Source of the DNA: Sabellastarte sp. h YS-2021
Taxonomy: Eukaryota; Annelida; Polychaeta; Sabellida; Sabellidae
Assembly: GCA_964017235.1 (NCBI GenBank)
Contig: OZ024927.1
Location: 51,279,293 to 51,343,292 of the forward strand
Length of the DNA stretch: 64,000 nucleotides
Direction: 5' to 3'
Made by a program: the position numbers and the translations under genes. This document shows, piece after piece, positions 35,040-45,467 of the stretch (the stretch's first letter is position 1; every line of letters begins with the position of its first letter). Under the pieces are notes generated by a model. That model did not search any database. It saw only the letters and a program-made list of their open reading frames with translations, and was not told the DNA's origin.

Positions 35040-35857
35040 TATCCTCGTTCGACCATGAAGAAGGGGTCCAAAGGTCAAATCTGACCATACCAAAAGATTC
35101 CCAGCCAAAGAATTTAGGATGGTTTACCATCCCAAACCTCTCGGACCAATAATAAGTGAGTCATAGGCACTTTTTAAGTTTGGCTATCCTTGTTTGACCT
35201 TGACGGAGGGGTCCAAGGTCAAATCCGACCACACAAAAAAATTCCCAGCCCATGATTTCCTGTAGCTTGTTTACCATCCCAAACCTGTAGGACCAATAAT
35301 AAGTGAGTTCTAAGCAATTGTAAGTTTGGCTATCCTCAATTGACCTTGAAGGAGGGGTCCCAGGTCAAATCTGACCACACCAAAAGAATCCCAGCCCATG
35401 ATTTCCTATATGTTGGTTTACCATCCCAAACCTCCAAGACCAATAATACGCGAGTTATAAGCACTTTAAGTTTGGCTATCTTCGTTTGACCTGGAAGGAG
35501 GGGTCTAAGGTGAAATCTGACCACACCAAAAGATTCCCAGCCCATGATTTTCTATAGGTTGGTTTTCCATTCCAAACCTCTAGGACCAATAATAAGCGAG
35601 TTATAAGCACTTTTAAGTTTGGCTATCCTCATTTGACCTTGAAGGAGGGTCCAAGGTCAAATCCGACCACACCAAAAAATTCCCAGCTCATGATTTTCTA
35701 TAGGTTGGTTTTCATTCCAAACCTCTAGGACCAATAATAAGCGAGTTATAAGCACTTTTATGTTTGGCTATCCTCATTTGACCTTGAAGGAGGCTTCCAA
35801 GGTCAAATCGGACCATATTAACAGATTCCCAGCCCATGATTTCCTACAGGTTGGATA
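35040..35857. repeat. 147-bp tandem array inside family G element (5-6 monomers)
   Basis: Same monomer family as in family A (GGACCAATAATAAGCGAGTT, TTGACCTTGAAGGAGGGGTC) but more diverged, and it runs directly into the 155-bp array at about 35857. Its presence here shows the monomer is not restricted to one terminal family. Confidence 0.85.
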
Positions 35858-38800
35858 CAATGATTTACTCAACAGTGAGAACCTGAAAGAAGCTATTGAT
35901 CAGCTATGCCATGACATAGAGGTCTGCAATTTCACTATGTTATAGCTGACCAAAACGTCTGTGAATAACATATTTAACAAAATACTCTAAATGTAATAGT
36001 TTTCAAGTTACTACTGATTTACTCAAGAGTGAGAACCTCAAAGTAACTATTACTCAGCTATGCAATGAGCTACATGTCTGAATTTTTGCTCTGTTATAGC
36101 TGACCTAAAAGTAGGTGAACAACATATTTAAGCAAAATACTGTAAATGCAATAGTTTTCAAGTTACAACTGATTTACTCAATAGTGAGAACCTGAAAATA
36201 GCTATTGCTCCGCTATGCCATGAGCTATAGGTCTGTAATTTCACTATGTTATAGCTAACCCAAAAGTAGGTGAACAATATATTTTAACAAAATACTCCAA
36301 ATGCAATATTTTTCAAGTTATAGCCAATTTACTCAACAGTCAGTGCCTGAGAATAGCTATTGCTCAGTTGTGCCATGAGCTACAGGTCTGTAATTTCACT
36401 ATGTTATAGCTGACCCAAAAGTAGCTGAATAACATATTTGCACAAATTTCTGTAAAGGCAATAGTTTTCCAATTACAACTGATTTACTCAACAGTGAGAA
36501 CTTCACAGTAGCTATTACTCAGCTATGCAATGAGCCACAGGTCTGGAACTTCACTATGTTATAGCTGACCCCAAAATAGGTGAATAACATATTGCAACAA
36601 AATACTCTAAATGCAATAGTTTCCAAGTTATAAGTGATTTACTCAACAGTGATAACCTAAAAGTAGCTATTACTCAGCTATGCCATGAGCTACAGGTCTG
36701 AAATTTTACTATGTTATAGCTGACCCAAAAGTAGCTGAATAACATATTTATACTAAATTCTCTAAATGCAATAGTTTTCAAATTATAAGTGATTTGCTCA
36801 ACATTGAGAACTTCAAAGTAGCTATTACTCAGCTATGCAATGTGTCACAGGTCTGGAACTTCACTATGTTATAGCTAACCCCAAAATGGGTGAATAACAT
36901 ATTGAAACAAAATACTCTAAATGCAATAATTTCCAAGTTATAAGCGATTTACTCAACAGTGATAACCTAAAAGTAGCTATTACTCAGCTATGCCATGAGC
37001 TACAGGTCTGAAATTTTACTATGTTATAGCTGACCCAAAAGTAGGTGAACAACATATTTAAGCAAAATACTGTACATGCAATAGTTTTCAAGTTACAACT
37101 GATTTACTCAATAGTGATGACCTAAAAGTAGCTATTACCCAGCTATGCCATGAGCTACAGGTCTGAAATTTTACTATGTTATAGCTGACCCAAAAGTAGC
37201 TGAATAACATATTTATACTAAATTCTCTAAATGCAATAGTTTTGCAATTACAACTGATTTACTCAATAGTGAGAACCTCAAAGTAGTCATTACTCAGCTA
37301 TGCAATGAGCTACAGGTCTGAAATTTTACTATGTTATAGCTGACCCAAAAGTAGGTGAACAACATATTTAAGCAAAATACTGTAAATGCAATAGTTTTCA
37401 AGTTACAACTGATTTACTCAATAGTGATGACCTAAAAGTAGCTATTACTCAGCTATGCCATGAGCTACAGGTCTGAAATTTTACTATGTTATAGCTGACC
37501 CAAAAGTAGCTGAATAACATATTTATACGAAATTCTGTAAATGCAATAGTTTTCCAATTACAACTGATTTACTCAATAGTGAGAACTTCAAAGTAGCTAT
37601 TACTCAGCTGTGCCATGACCTACAGATCTGAAATTTCACTATGTTATAGCTGGCCCAAAAGTAGCTGAATAACATATTTATACGAAATTCTCTAAATGCA
37701 ATAGTTTTGCAATTCCAACTGATTTACTCAATAGTGAGAACCTCAAAGTAGTTATTACTCAGCTATGCAATGAGCTACAGGTCTGAAATTTTACTATGTT
37801 ATAGCTGACCCAAAAGTAGGTGAACAACATATTTAAGCAAAATACTGTAAATGCAATAGTTTTCAAGTTACAATTGATTTACTCAATAGTGATGACCTAA
37901 AAGTAGCTATTACTCAGCTATGCCGTGAGCTACAGGTCTGAAATTTTACTATGTTATAGCTGACCCAAAAGTAGCTGAATAACATATTTATACGAAATAC
38001 TCTAAATGCAATAGTTTTCCAATTACAACTGATTTACTCAATAGTGAGAACTTCAAAGTAGCTATTACTCAGCTATGCAATGAGCCACAGATCTGAAACT
38101 TCACTATGTTATAGCTGATCCCAAAATAGGTGAATAACATATTGAAACAAAATACTGTAAATGCAATAGTTTCCAAGTTATAAGCGATTTACTCAACAGT
38201 GATAACCTAAAAGTAGCTATTACTTAGCTATGCCATGAGCTACAGGTCTGAAATTTTACTATGTTATAGCTGACCCAAAAGTAGCTGAATAACATATTTA
38301 TACGAAATTCTGTAAATGCAATAGTTTTCCAATTACAACTGATTTACTCAATAGTGAGAACTTCAAAGTAGCTATTACTCAGCTGTGCCATGACCTACAG
38401 ATCTGAAATTTCACTATGTTATAGCTGGCCCAAAAGTAGCTGAATAACATATTTATACGAAATTCTCTAAATGCAATAGTTTTGCAATTCCAACTGATTT
38501 ACTCAATAGTGAGAACCTCAAAGTAGTTATTACTCAGCTATGCAATGAGCTACAGGTCTGAAATTTTACTATGTTATAGCTGACCCAAAAGTAGGTGAAC
38601 AACATATTTAAGCAAAATACTGTAAATGCAATAGTTTTCAAGTTACAACTGATTTACTCAATAGTGATGACCTAAAAGTAGCTATTACTCAGCTATGCCA
38701 TGAGCTACAGGTCTGAAATTTTACTATGTTATAGCTGACCCAAAAGTAGCTGAATAACATATTTATACGAAATACTCTAAATGCAATAGTTTTCCAATTA

Positions 38801-39600
38801 CAACTGATTTACTCAATAGTGAGAACTTTAAAGTAGCTATTACTCAGCTATGCCATGACCTACAGATCTGAAATTTCACTATGTTATAGCTGGCCCAAAA
38901 GTAGCTGAATAACATGTTTATATGAAATTCTCTAAATGCAATAGGTTTTAAGTTACAAGTGATTTACTCAATAGTGAGAACTTCAAAGTAGCTATTACTC
39001 AGCTATGCAATGAGCCACAGATCTGAAACTTCACTATGTTATAGCTGATCCCAAAATAGGTGAATAACATATTGAAACAAAATACTGTAAATGCAATAGT
39101 TTCCAAGTTATAAGCGATTTACTCAACAGTGATAACCTAAAAGTAGCTATTACTCAGCTATGCCATGAGCTACAGGTCTGAAATTTTACTATGTTATAGC
39201 TGACCCACAAGTAGCTGAATAACATATTTATACGAAATTCTCTAAATGCAATAGTTTTGAAGTTATAAGCGATTTACTCAACAGTGATAACCTAAAAGTA
39301 GCTATTACTCAGCTATGCCATGAGCTACAGGTCTAAAATTTTACTATGTTATAGCTGACCCAAAAGTAGCTGAATAACATATTTATACGAAATTCTCTAA
39401 ATGCAATAGTTTTTAAGTTACAAGTGAATTTACTCATAATGGAAGTTACTGAAAAGCCCAAAAGTAGCTATTACTCACTTAGCTATTGAGACAGGCACCC
39501 AACTTACTCACCATATTGTAGCTATGAAAAAAGTAGCTGAATAACATATTTTAACAAAATGCTCTAAATGCAACACTTTTCAAGTTATAAATGATTTTGT
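35858..39600. repeat. 155-bp tandem array with 775-bp higher-order unit (about 23 monomers)
   Basis: The word TACTCAGCTATGC starts at 36671, 36826 and 36981, a period of 155. Each monomer has TGATTTACTCAA, a GTGAGAACCT-type word, CAGCTATGCCATGAGCTACA and CACTATGTTATAGCTGACCC. The marked variant CAGCTGTGCCATGACC occurs at 37605 and 38380, 775 bp (five monomers) apart, with the monomer order around it repeated. The last unit is degraded after about 39420. No half-site or GCCAT motif typical of the other arrays is prominent. Confidence 0.95.
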
Positions 39601-40444
39601 GCATGATTTCATGAATTTTAATGCATTAAAAATTATTAAAAAAATTTATTTAAAAAAAAGTAAGACAGATCCAGGTCTCATACTCACACAAGAGAATCTA
39701 CCTCTGGCCTAGTACATATATGCAAGATATGAGAGAAATCCCTGCAATAGTCACTGAGAAAATTGTGATTAAGTGTTGAAATTTTCACACTTTTGGTGGG
39801 GGTACCCCCCTTGTAATGTCTCTAGCAAACAGACGAACAGACAGATTTGCATGCCTTGAAAAATTTTTCATCCTCGATAGATAAGGTATCTTTTAAAAAA
39901 AACAGCACGTCTCTAGGCCTTGTAGTTTTGGAGGAGAAGTTGTTCACGCGGACGCGGACGCCCACGCCGCAGAGTGACGACATAATGTCAGCTGACTGAC
40001 AAGTCAGCTGACATAAAAATACGTTCGTGGCAGCCATCTTGTTTTTCAAAATGAGGCCAAAAATATTCCCAGGCAAGATTTTATGGTTACGAATATATCC
40101 TGCAAATTTGAGAAGGCTACCTATAATATTTTTTTTCGTTAGAGCGGTAACAGTGAAATCTCTCTACACACTGTGGCGGCGGCCTATCGAAGCGAAATCC
40201 ATAGTATCCACCGGATGCTATCCGGTGGATACAACTAGAGTATTGCTTTGCAAGAGAAGAAGAAATTGTTTTTGTACAGCAAAAACAAAGCGTCCCAATG
40301 AGTATTAATGAGTTTGTAGAAATGACCATCTTCCTGTGTTTAATATGTTTTCCATTTATGACAAAATGCAAGGTTTCATAGATGAATCCGGTTTGTTTAT
40401 TTTTTTTATTGATTTACTTTTTTTTTGTGTGTGTGTGTGTTTTA

Positions 40445-41710
40445 CGCAGAAATTCAAGATGGCCGCCAAAAGTGGTGGGAAAACAATTTTTTACGAAAAG
40501 TCGCCAGTTGACTGCAGATATCCGGCGGGTCAAAAATTTCGTCGAAATCGCTCCATCTCGCTCCATTTCCGAGATAAACACATTTTTTGTGTTTAACACA
40601 GAAATTCAAGATGGCCGTCAAAAGTGGTGGGAAAACTTTTTTTGGCGAAATAATGCCAGTAGACTCTGCAGATACCCTGCGTGTCAAAAATTTTGTCGAA
40701 ATCTCTCTATCTCGCTCTGTGTCTCAGATAAACACGTTTTTGCGTTTACGGCAGAAATTCAAAATGGCCACCAAAAGTGGCAGGAAAATGATTTTTGGGA
40801 AAAGTAGCCAGTAGACTCTGCAGATACCCTATGGGTCAAAAATTTTGTCGAAATCGCTCTATCTCGCTCCGTTTCCGAGATCAACGTGTTTTTGTGTTTT
40901 ATGCAGAAATTCAAGATGGCCGTCAAAAGTAGCAGAAAAACGAATTTTGAGGAAAGTTGCCAGAAGACTCTGCAGTAGGGCTGCAAGCGAGCCCGAAAAT
41001 GCGCCTCGATTCCTCGTTTTATAAGAATCGACTCGGATTCGGTTACTCGCTTGATTATCGCCCACGAAATAAACTGCTTCATATTTTGACATACCACGCC
41101 TTATTAAATGGTTACAAACCACACAACAGGAAAGAATTTTGATAATTTATTGAATTTTGGGGAAAAGACGCATTTATAATGCAAAATATTAGAAACTGTA
41201 ACCATCCTTATATTGCGAGATTTGAGGCGTCTTCGAAATACGTTAGAATAAAATGCCGTCTTATAAAACGTTGTTACACAAAGAATTTAAGTTTGCAAAT
41301 AGTTAAAATATAAAATACTGAAACGGAAATGCCTTATAATAGTAAAATATATAAATATATTAATATATTTAAAGAAAAAAACTTGAATTTTGTAGTAGAT
41401 TTTACTTCTATGTTTAGTTGTTTTCGAAGATCCGGTTCACTTTTCTTGCCTCGAGTATTGAAGTGAATCGTTTCGTTTCCGAGTAACCGAAGAATCGTTG
41501 CAGCCTTACTCTGCAGATACCCTGTGGGTCAAAAATGTCGTCGAAATCGGTCTATCTTGCTCCATTTCCAAGATAAACTCATTTTTGCATTTAACGCAGA
41601 AATTCAAGATGGCCGCCAAAAGTGGCGGGAAACATTTTTTGCGAATAGTCGCCAGTAGACTGCAGATACCCTGTGGGTCAAAAATTTTGTCGAAATTGCT
41701 CTAATCGCCT
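40445..41710. repeat. 152-bp tandem array (about 5 monomers, interrupted)
   Basis: The GCAGATACC-type word begins at 40514, 40668, 40820 and 40972, spacing 152-154; the fourth unit resumes after the inserted hAT MITE. Each monomer contains AAATTCAAGATGGCCGCC, AAAAGTGG and TCGTCGAAATCGCTC. It is related to the 168-bp monomer but has a different length and a distinct spacer. Confidence 0.85.
40976..41508. mobile_element. hAT-type MITE with 8-bp target duplication
   Basis: A 533-bp insertion flanked by an exact 8-bp direct repeat CTCTGCAG (40968-40975 and 41509-41516). The ends are TAGGGCTGCAA and TTGCAGCCTTA, inverted with one mismatch; 8-bp duplications and such ends are typical of the hAT superfamily. 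Inward, GGTTACTCG-type words recur in inverted orientation (about 41039 and 41480). The flanking satellite monomer is restored when the element and one duplication are removed, which confirms both edges. No transposase is encoded. Confidence 0.92.
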
Positions 41711-41925
41711 TTTAAGTTATCATCCGGACAAGCACACACTTTTGAAAAACATGTTTTTGGTCATGTGACTTCTCTGATTGGTTGAAATGTCATGACACCA
41801 TATTCAGAAATTTTTCCCAGGGCTACCGCATACACCTACCAAATATGAAGAGAATCCGCCTTATGGCTGGAGAGTTATTGCGAAAAGAAAATGGGGATCC
41901 GGCGGAGTCGCTTCTCCCATATACA

Positions 41926-43735
41926 AACAAACATACGTACATATACAAAAGGATAACATTTATTTATTGCCACCTATTGCCACAATATTTGCACTGGAGA
42001 AAACACTGAGTGTTTAATACCTGGATAGTGAGTGTCTTATATTCGCTGCTAGTTCAGATTTAGATGGTTTATCCAGCTAACAAGAAGACAACAGCAATCT
42101 AATAATTTTAAAAGTGTTGGACATTTGTCATTTGAGGTTTTACATTCTTTACAATGGCTGAGGTCATGTCCGGACAGGGCTTCAATGAATTCTACATGGA
42201 CATGAACCCATGTCCATGTATGGACCCACTGAGTGATTAATTTATGCTAAAGTTGGAAGGCCAAGGGTTTCCCCTACATTCAAATTTGGAGTTACCCGTT
42301 AAAATTAAGAACTCAGTCAAAATGAAACTTATGAAATTTATGAAGAAGGTCTAAAAGATGGTCTAGTATTGTCATAAAAATCACCAGCGATTTTCTTTGA
42401 ATTGTGGGTGATTTTTCACCATTGGTGAATTTTACAAACCATAAAACATTTTCCATTGTTTGCTAGACATTCCTTTAACCGTAGTTCAAAACTTTCAGGA
42501 ATGACACTAGAGAAATTTGATCAATTTTATTGTGCCTTCAGAGGTCTACTAACAAAGCCAATCATTTTATGCTATCCTTGTTTCCAGCAGATTTGCTTTG
42601 TTTGGAAATGTCATGATACGTTTAGATTGCGATATCATTTTTGTGTAAGAGGGAGAGAGCTTCACATTAATATATTCTGCAAAAGTACAACAATGTTGCT
42701 TGCAAATAACTCATTGAAATCGCTATAAAATTTGCTGGCAAGAATAAAGGCTAAAACTTGTGAAAACTGTATCTGGCAGGCCAGACCTAAAACTATATCA
42801 ATTCACAAGGCTCACAAAGTTAACTACATAATACAAGGAAATAGATACCAAGTAAATTGTTTTATTTCATAGACAAAACTTGTGTTTAACCAGTCTACTG
42901 AACCATCAGAAGCTTTCAAAACTATCATCTTCTATTGTCCACTCGACATTACACAATGGGATATCTAAAGAGGTTTCAGCATCCACATCACACTACAAAG
43001 CAATTAATGGTATAATGACACTTGTAAATGCCTTGATTTCTGGTTGACCAGTTAAGCGTGTAATGTCTTGCAAGTATAGCATATTAATAGTTAATCCTTC
43101 CCGATTTATTATTCTCACAGTTCAAAAAGCTTGAGCTGAGCTCATAATAAATGATACACCATTATAAGGAACATTACTTTTTCAAATGATGATTTCAAGC
43201 GAGGTCTAGAGTAATCTGCATCCAAATTAAAGACAGAATTTACTACCTCTGTTAACATTCTATTATCCATTATCACTCTCCAATATTTCTATTTTCTTCT
43301 TTTATACTAAAATGCCTCAAAAGCATTCATATCATTATAGAATGGATGTTCATAATTGGGAGCTTGGTTACATATATGCATAAATGTTGCCATTTAAGTT
43401 TGGCCACAAACCTGCAATAAATGTACTTGTGTATATTATGTTTCAAATACATTTTTAATGTGCTTTTTAATGTGTTAATAACTGACAAATGCAGAGAATA
43501 GAAATTAACCATTTGTTAACACATGCACATCCATATATGTTGCTATTAGTTTGGCTGCCACAAAAGTTTAACAAGCAAATTGAGAGAATTCTGGTCTCCC
43601 GCTTCGGGATGAAATTGGTCTATATATGATTCACCAAAACACATGGGAAATGATAGAAAACTTTGAATTAATATCATCATTATTATCACAGGATATTGTT
43701 GGTAGCAACAAAGTACAAAAACATAAATATCCAAA
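41926..43735. other. Low-copy DNA, no supported gene
   Basis: A perfect 11-bp hairpin, ACATGGACATG (42194-42204) with CATGTCCATGT (42209-42219), is the only structure noted. Frames of 60-90 codons (for example 42456-42728) have no recognisable motif. Confidence 0.4.
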
Positions 43736-43739
43736 GATA

Positions 43740-44150
43740 AATGGTTGCTGCCGCTGGATGAAGTTCTGTCCTACCCAGATTTTTAACGATAGTGACATGA
43801 GGCAAAAAATAGAAGACATCACCATTTGCTTCCCCCAGCAGACTCCCTTGTGTATAATGGACCCAAATTCCACTACTCCATCCTCGGTGACAAAGCCTTC
43901 TGCTGAGAACGTGGCTCATGAAACCCTTCTCCTTAAGGAGCATGGACCTGAACGAGAGGATCTTCAACTACCGGATCAGCCGTGGGAGAAGGGTTATTGA
44001 GAATGCTTTTAGAATATTGGCTGGTAGGTTTCGGGTACTGCAGTCAATGATGCAACAGGAGCCAGAGGTGGTGATGCGTATCGTGATGGCTTGTGTGATC
44101 CTGCACAATTTGTTGAGGACAAAATCCGGGAGGGATACTTTCAACTAAAG
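43740..44150 (+). pseudogene. PIF/Harbinger DDE transposase, C-terminal fragment
   Basis: The C-terminal half of a DDE_Tnp_4/HARBI1-like transposase. One frame holds TQIFNDSDMRQKIED (about 43777-43821). A second carries SILGDKAF (about 43880-43903) with the second catalytic Asp. A third, from 43918, carries NERIFNYRISRGRR and VIENAFRILAGRFRVL with the catalytic Glu (GAG at 43999-44001), then MACVILHNLLR, the conserved family end. The first and third segments are in different frames, and one lost base near 43903 separates GDKAF from the downstream frame, so the gene is broken. The N-terminal third with the first Asp is not seen. Such transposases cut and paste elements flanked by TAA/TTA duplications and usually need a partner Myb/SANT-like protein. 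Confidence 0.85.
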
Positions 44151-45467
44151 AACATGGGTTTCAACATTGGAGTTTTGTAGGGGAATCACCTTCCATACCT
44201 TTACCAAAACCCATTTACGGTGCCAAGGCACAGAGAAGTATGCTGGCTGATTACTTCAGGAATGAAGGGGCTGTGCCTTTGCAGCTGGAGATCATATAAA
44301 CTGGGGACAGTGATTAAATACCACATGGACTCTCTCAGTAAATACTAGTTAAATACATAATTACTCTCTTAGTAATTAAATAGGACTCTCTCAGTAAACC
44401 CAAAAAGATTGTTGCAGGAAATTGTTACTTTTTGAACATGTATTTTGAATATCTACATCACTGGTCTTCTTATTTATTTTTTTAAATTTTTTTTATTTTT
44501 TTTTTTTTTCTGTAATTATCTTTAAGGACATGGTATACACACATTATGTTTTTTTAAATGTCTTGTTCTGCATATGATATTTGCAATAGCTATCTTGGAA
44601 CATTATTGATAATGTTTTTATGTATTTATTATCCATCACAAGCCTGTTTGACCAATATTGGGGAGCAGGAAATATTTTTTGCATACAATGGCACCTCCAT
44701 ACCATGGATAATAAGTGTCAACAACTTCTGGTTTTCCACTAATATCTCAGAAACTATTTAACCTACAAATATGTATCATACATCATTGGAAAGATCTATT
44801 TTTATGCATAAAAATCCATGCAGAAATGGTTGAAATATTACAAGTTAAAGATTAAAGCTTTTATATTTACTGCTGCCCATGTTTTGTGACAGCCTTTTTC
44901 CCATTCTCTCATTAAATATTAATTTATTTCACTCATAATTTATGCAAAATGGTGGATAATAAAAGTAAAGCATTACTCATCAGACATATGCAGAAAAAAT
45001 ACATCACTCGTGAAGATCACTAATATAATACTCGTGCTACGCATGCATATAATATTGTTATCCTCATTCATGATATTTTTTTTCAATATACAGTATGTCA
45101 TTAGAAAAGTTTTCCTATAATTATATTGTACCTTGGCTACATTTTTCAAGTGGAGTATTGTATTCACAGTATTTATTTACATTTAAAATAAACATAAGTG
45201 CTTCTCATGTTTGGTTTCGTTTCTGTGTGGTAGGGTTCAAACCCTCCCCATTTAACTTTCAACTTGTTTGGATATTGCATGACTGACATGTAGTTGGGTT
45301 TGAACGCTCCCCCATTTGACTTTCAACTTGTTTTGTTTCTTTATTTTTATAGATTTTTAACAACATCAGCTTAATTGTTTTTGGAAGATCTGGTGGCACA
45401 AGAGCCTTTAAAAGTTAAAGGTTAGCTCCTGGCTGTTGGACCAAAACTTTTACTGTTCTGCTCATCT
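44151..45467. other. AT-rich DNA between the Harbinger frames
   Basis: Contains a T-rich run at about 44480-44510 and no recognised coding sequence. It may be interior or UTR of the Harbinger element. Confidence 0.4.

Larger units (their letters stand above)
34759..40019 (+). mobile_element. Helentron-like element, family G, nested in family A copy 3
   Basis: The 5' hairpin is GTGCCCG (34769-34775), loop TGAA, CGGGCAC (34780-34786). The subterminal motif TGTCAGCTGAC follows at 34789-34799. The 3' hairpin is a perfect 12-bp stem, ATGTCAGCTGAC (39985-39996) with GTCAGCTGACAT (40003-40014), built from the same motif. Inside are a short 147-bp array and a long 155-bp array, plus a GC-rich stretch (CGGACGCGGACGCCCACGCCG) just before the 3' hairpin. 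It has no coding capacity. The boundaries are supported because the flanks rejoin into family A sequence. Confidence 0.75.
33797..40238 (+). mobile_element. Helentron-like element, family A, copy 3, split by a family G insertion
   Basis: The 5' end CTAGACCTACG begins at 33797. The hairpin is GCATCGG with CCAATGC (one mismatch), followed by TTGTATCCAC at 33829-33838. Five 147-bp monomers come next, then the GCCATCTTG module (34590-34758). Family A sequence resumes at 40020 with ACGTTCGTGGCAGCCATC and ends in the hairpin GTATCCACCGGA (40204-40215) with TCCGGTGGATAC (40221-40232). Read across the gap, the two halves match the uninterrupted copy at 25690-25974, so 34759-40019 is a later insertion. 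Confidence 0.8.
40235..41925 (+). mobile_element. Helentron-like element, family B, copy 1 (3' end lost)
   Basis: It starts CTAGAGTATTGC, immediately after the family A copy 3 hairpin. The 5' hairpin is TTGTTTTTG (40266-40274), loop TACAG, CAAAAACAA (40280-40288), with AAGCGTCCC at 40288-40296. A GT microsatellite is at 40427-40441. A 152-bp array follows, interrupted by a hAT MITE. The 3' module (41715-41925) includes AAGTTATCATCCGGACAAGC and GGTCATGTGAC, shared with 52.7 and 60.5 kb. The terminal AAGCGTCC hairpin is absent: sequence diverges after CTCCCATATACAAACAAAC. Confidence 0.75.

Noticed and set aside
42456-42728. 90-codon plus-strand frame
   Set aside because: No motif, no conserved neighbour and ordinary composition for AT-rich DNA.
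43626-43873. Overlapping minus-strand frames across the transposase region
   Set aside because: Shadows of the plus-strand Harbinger transposase, which carries the recognisable motifs.
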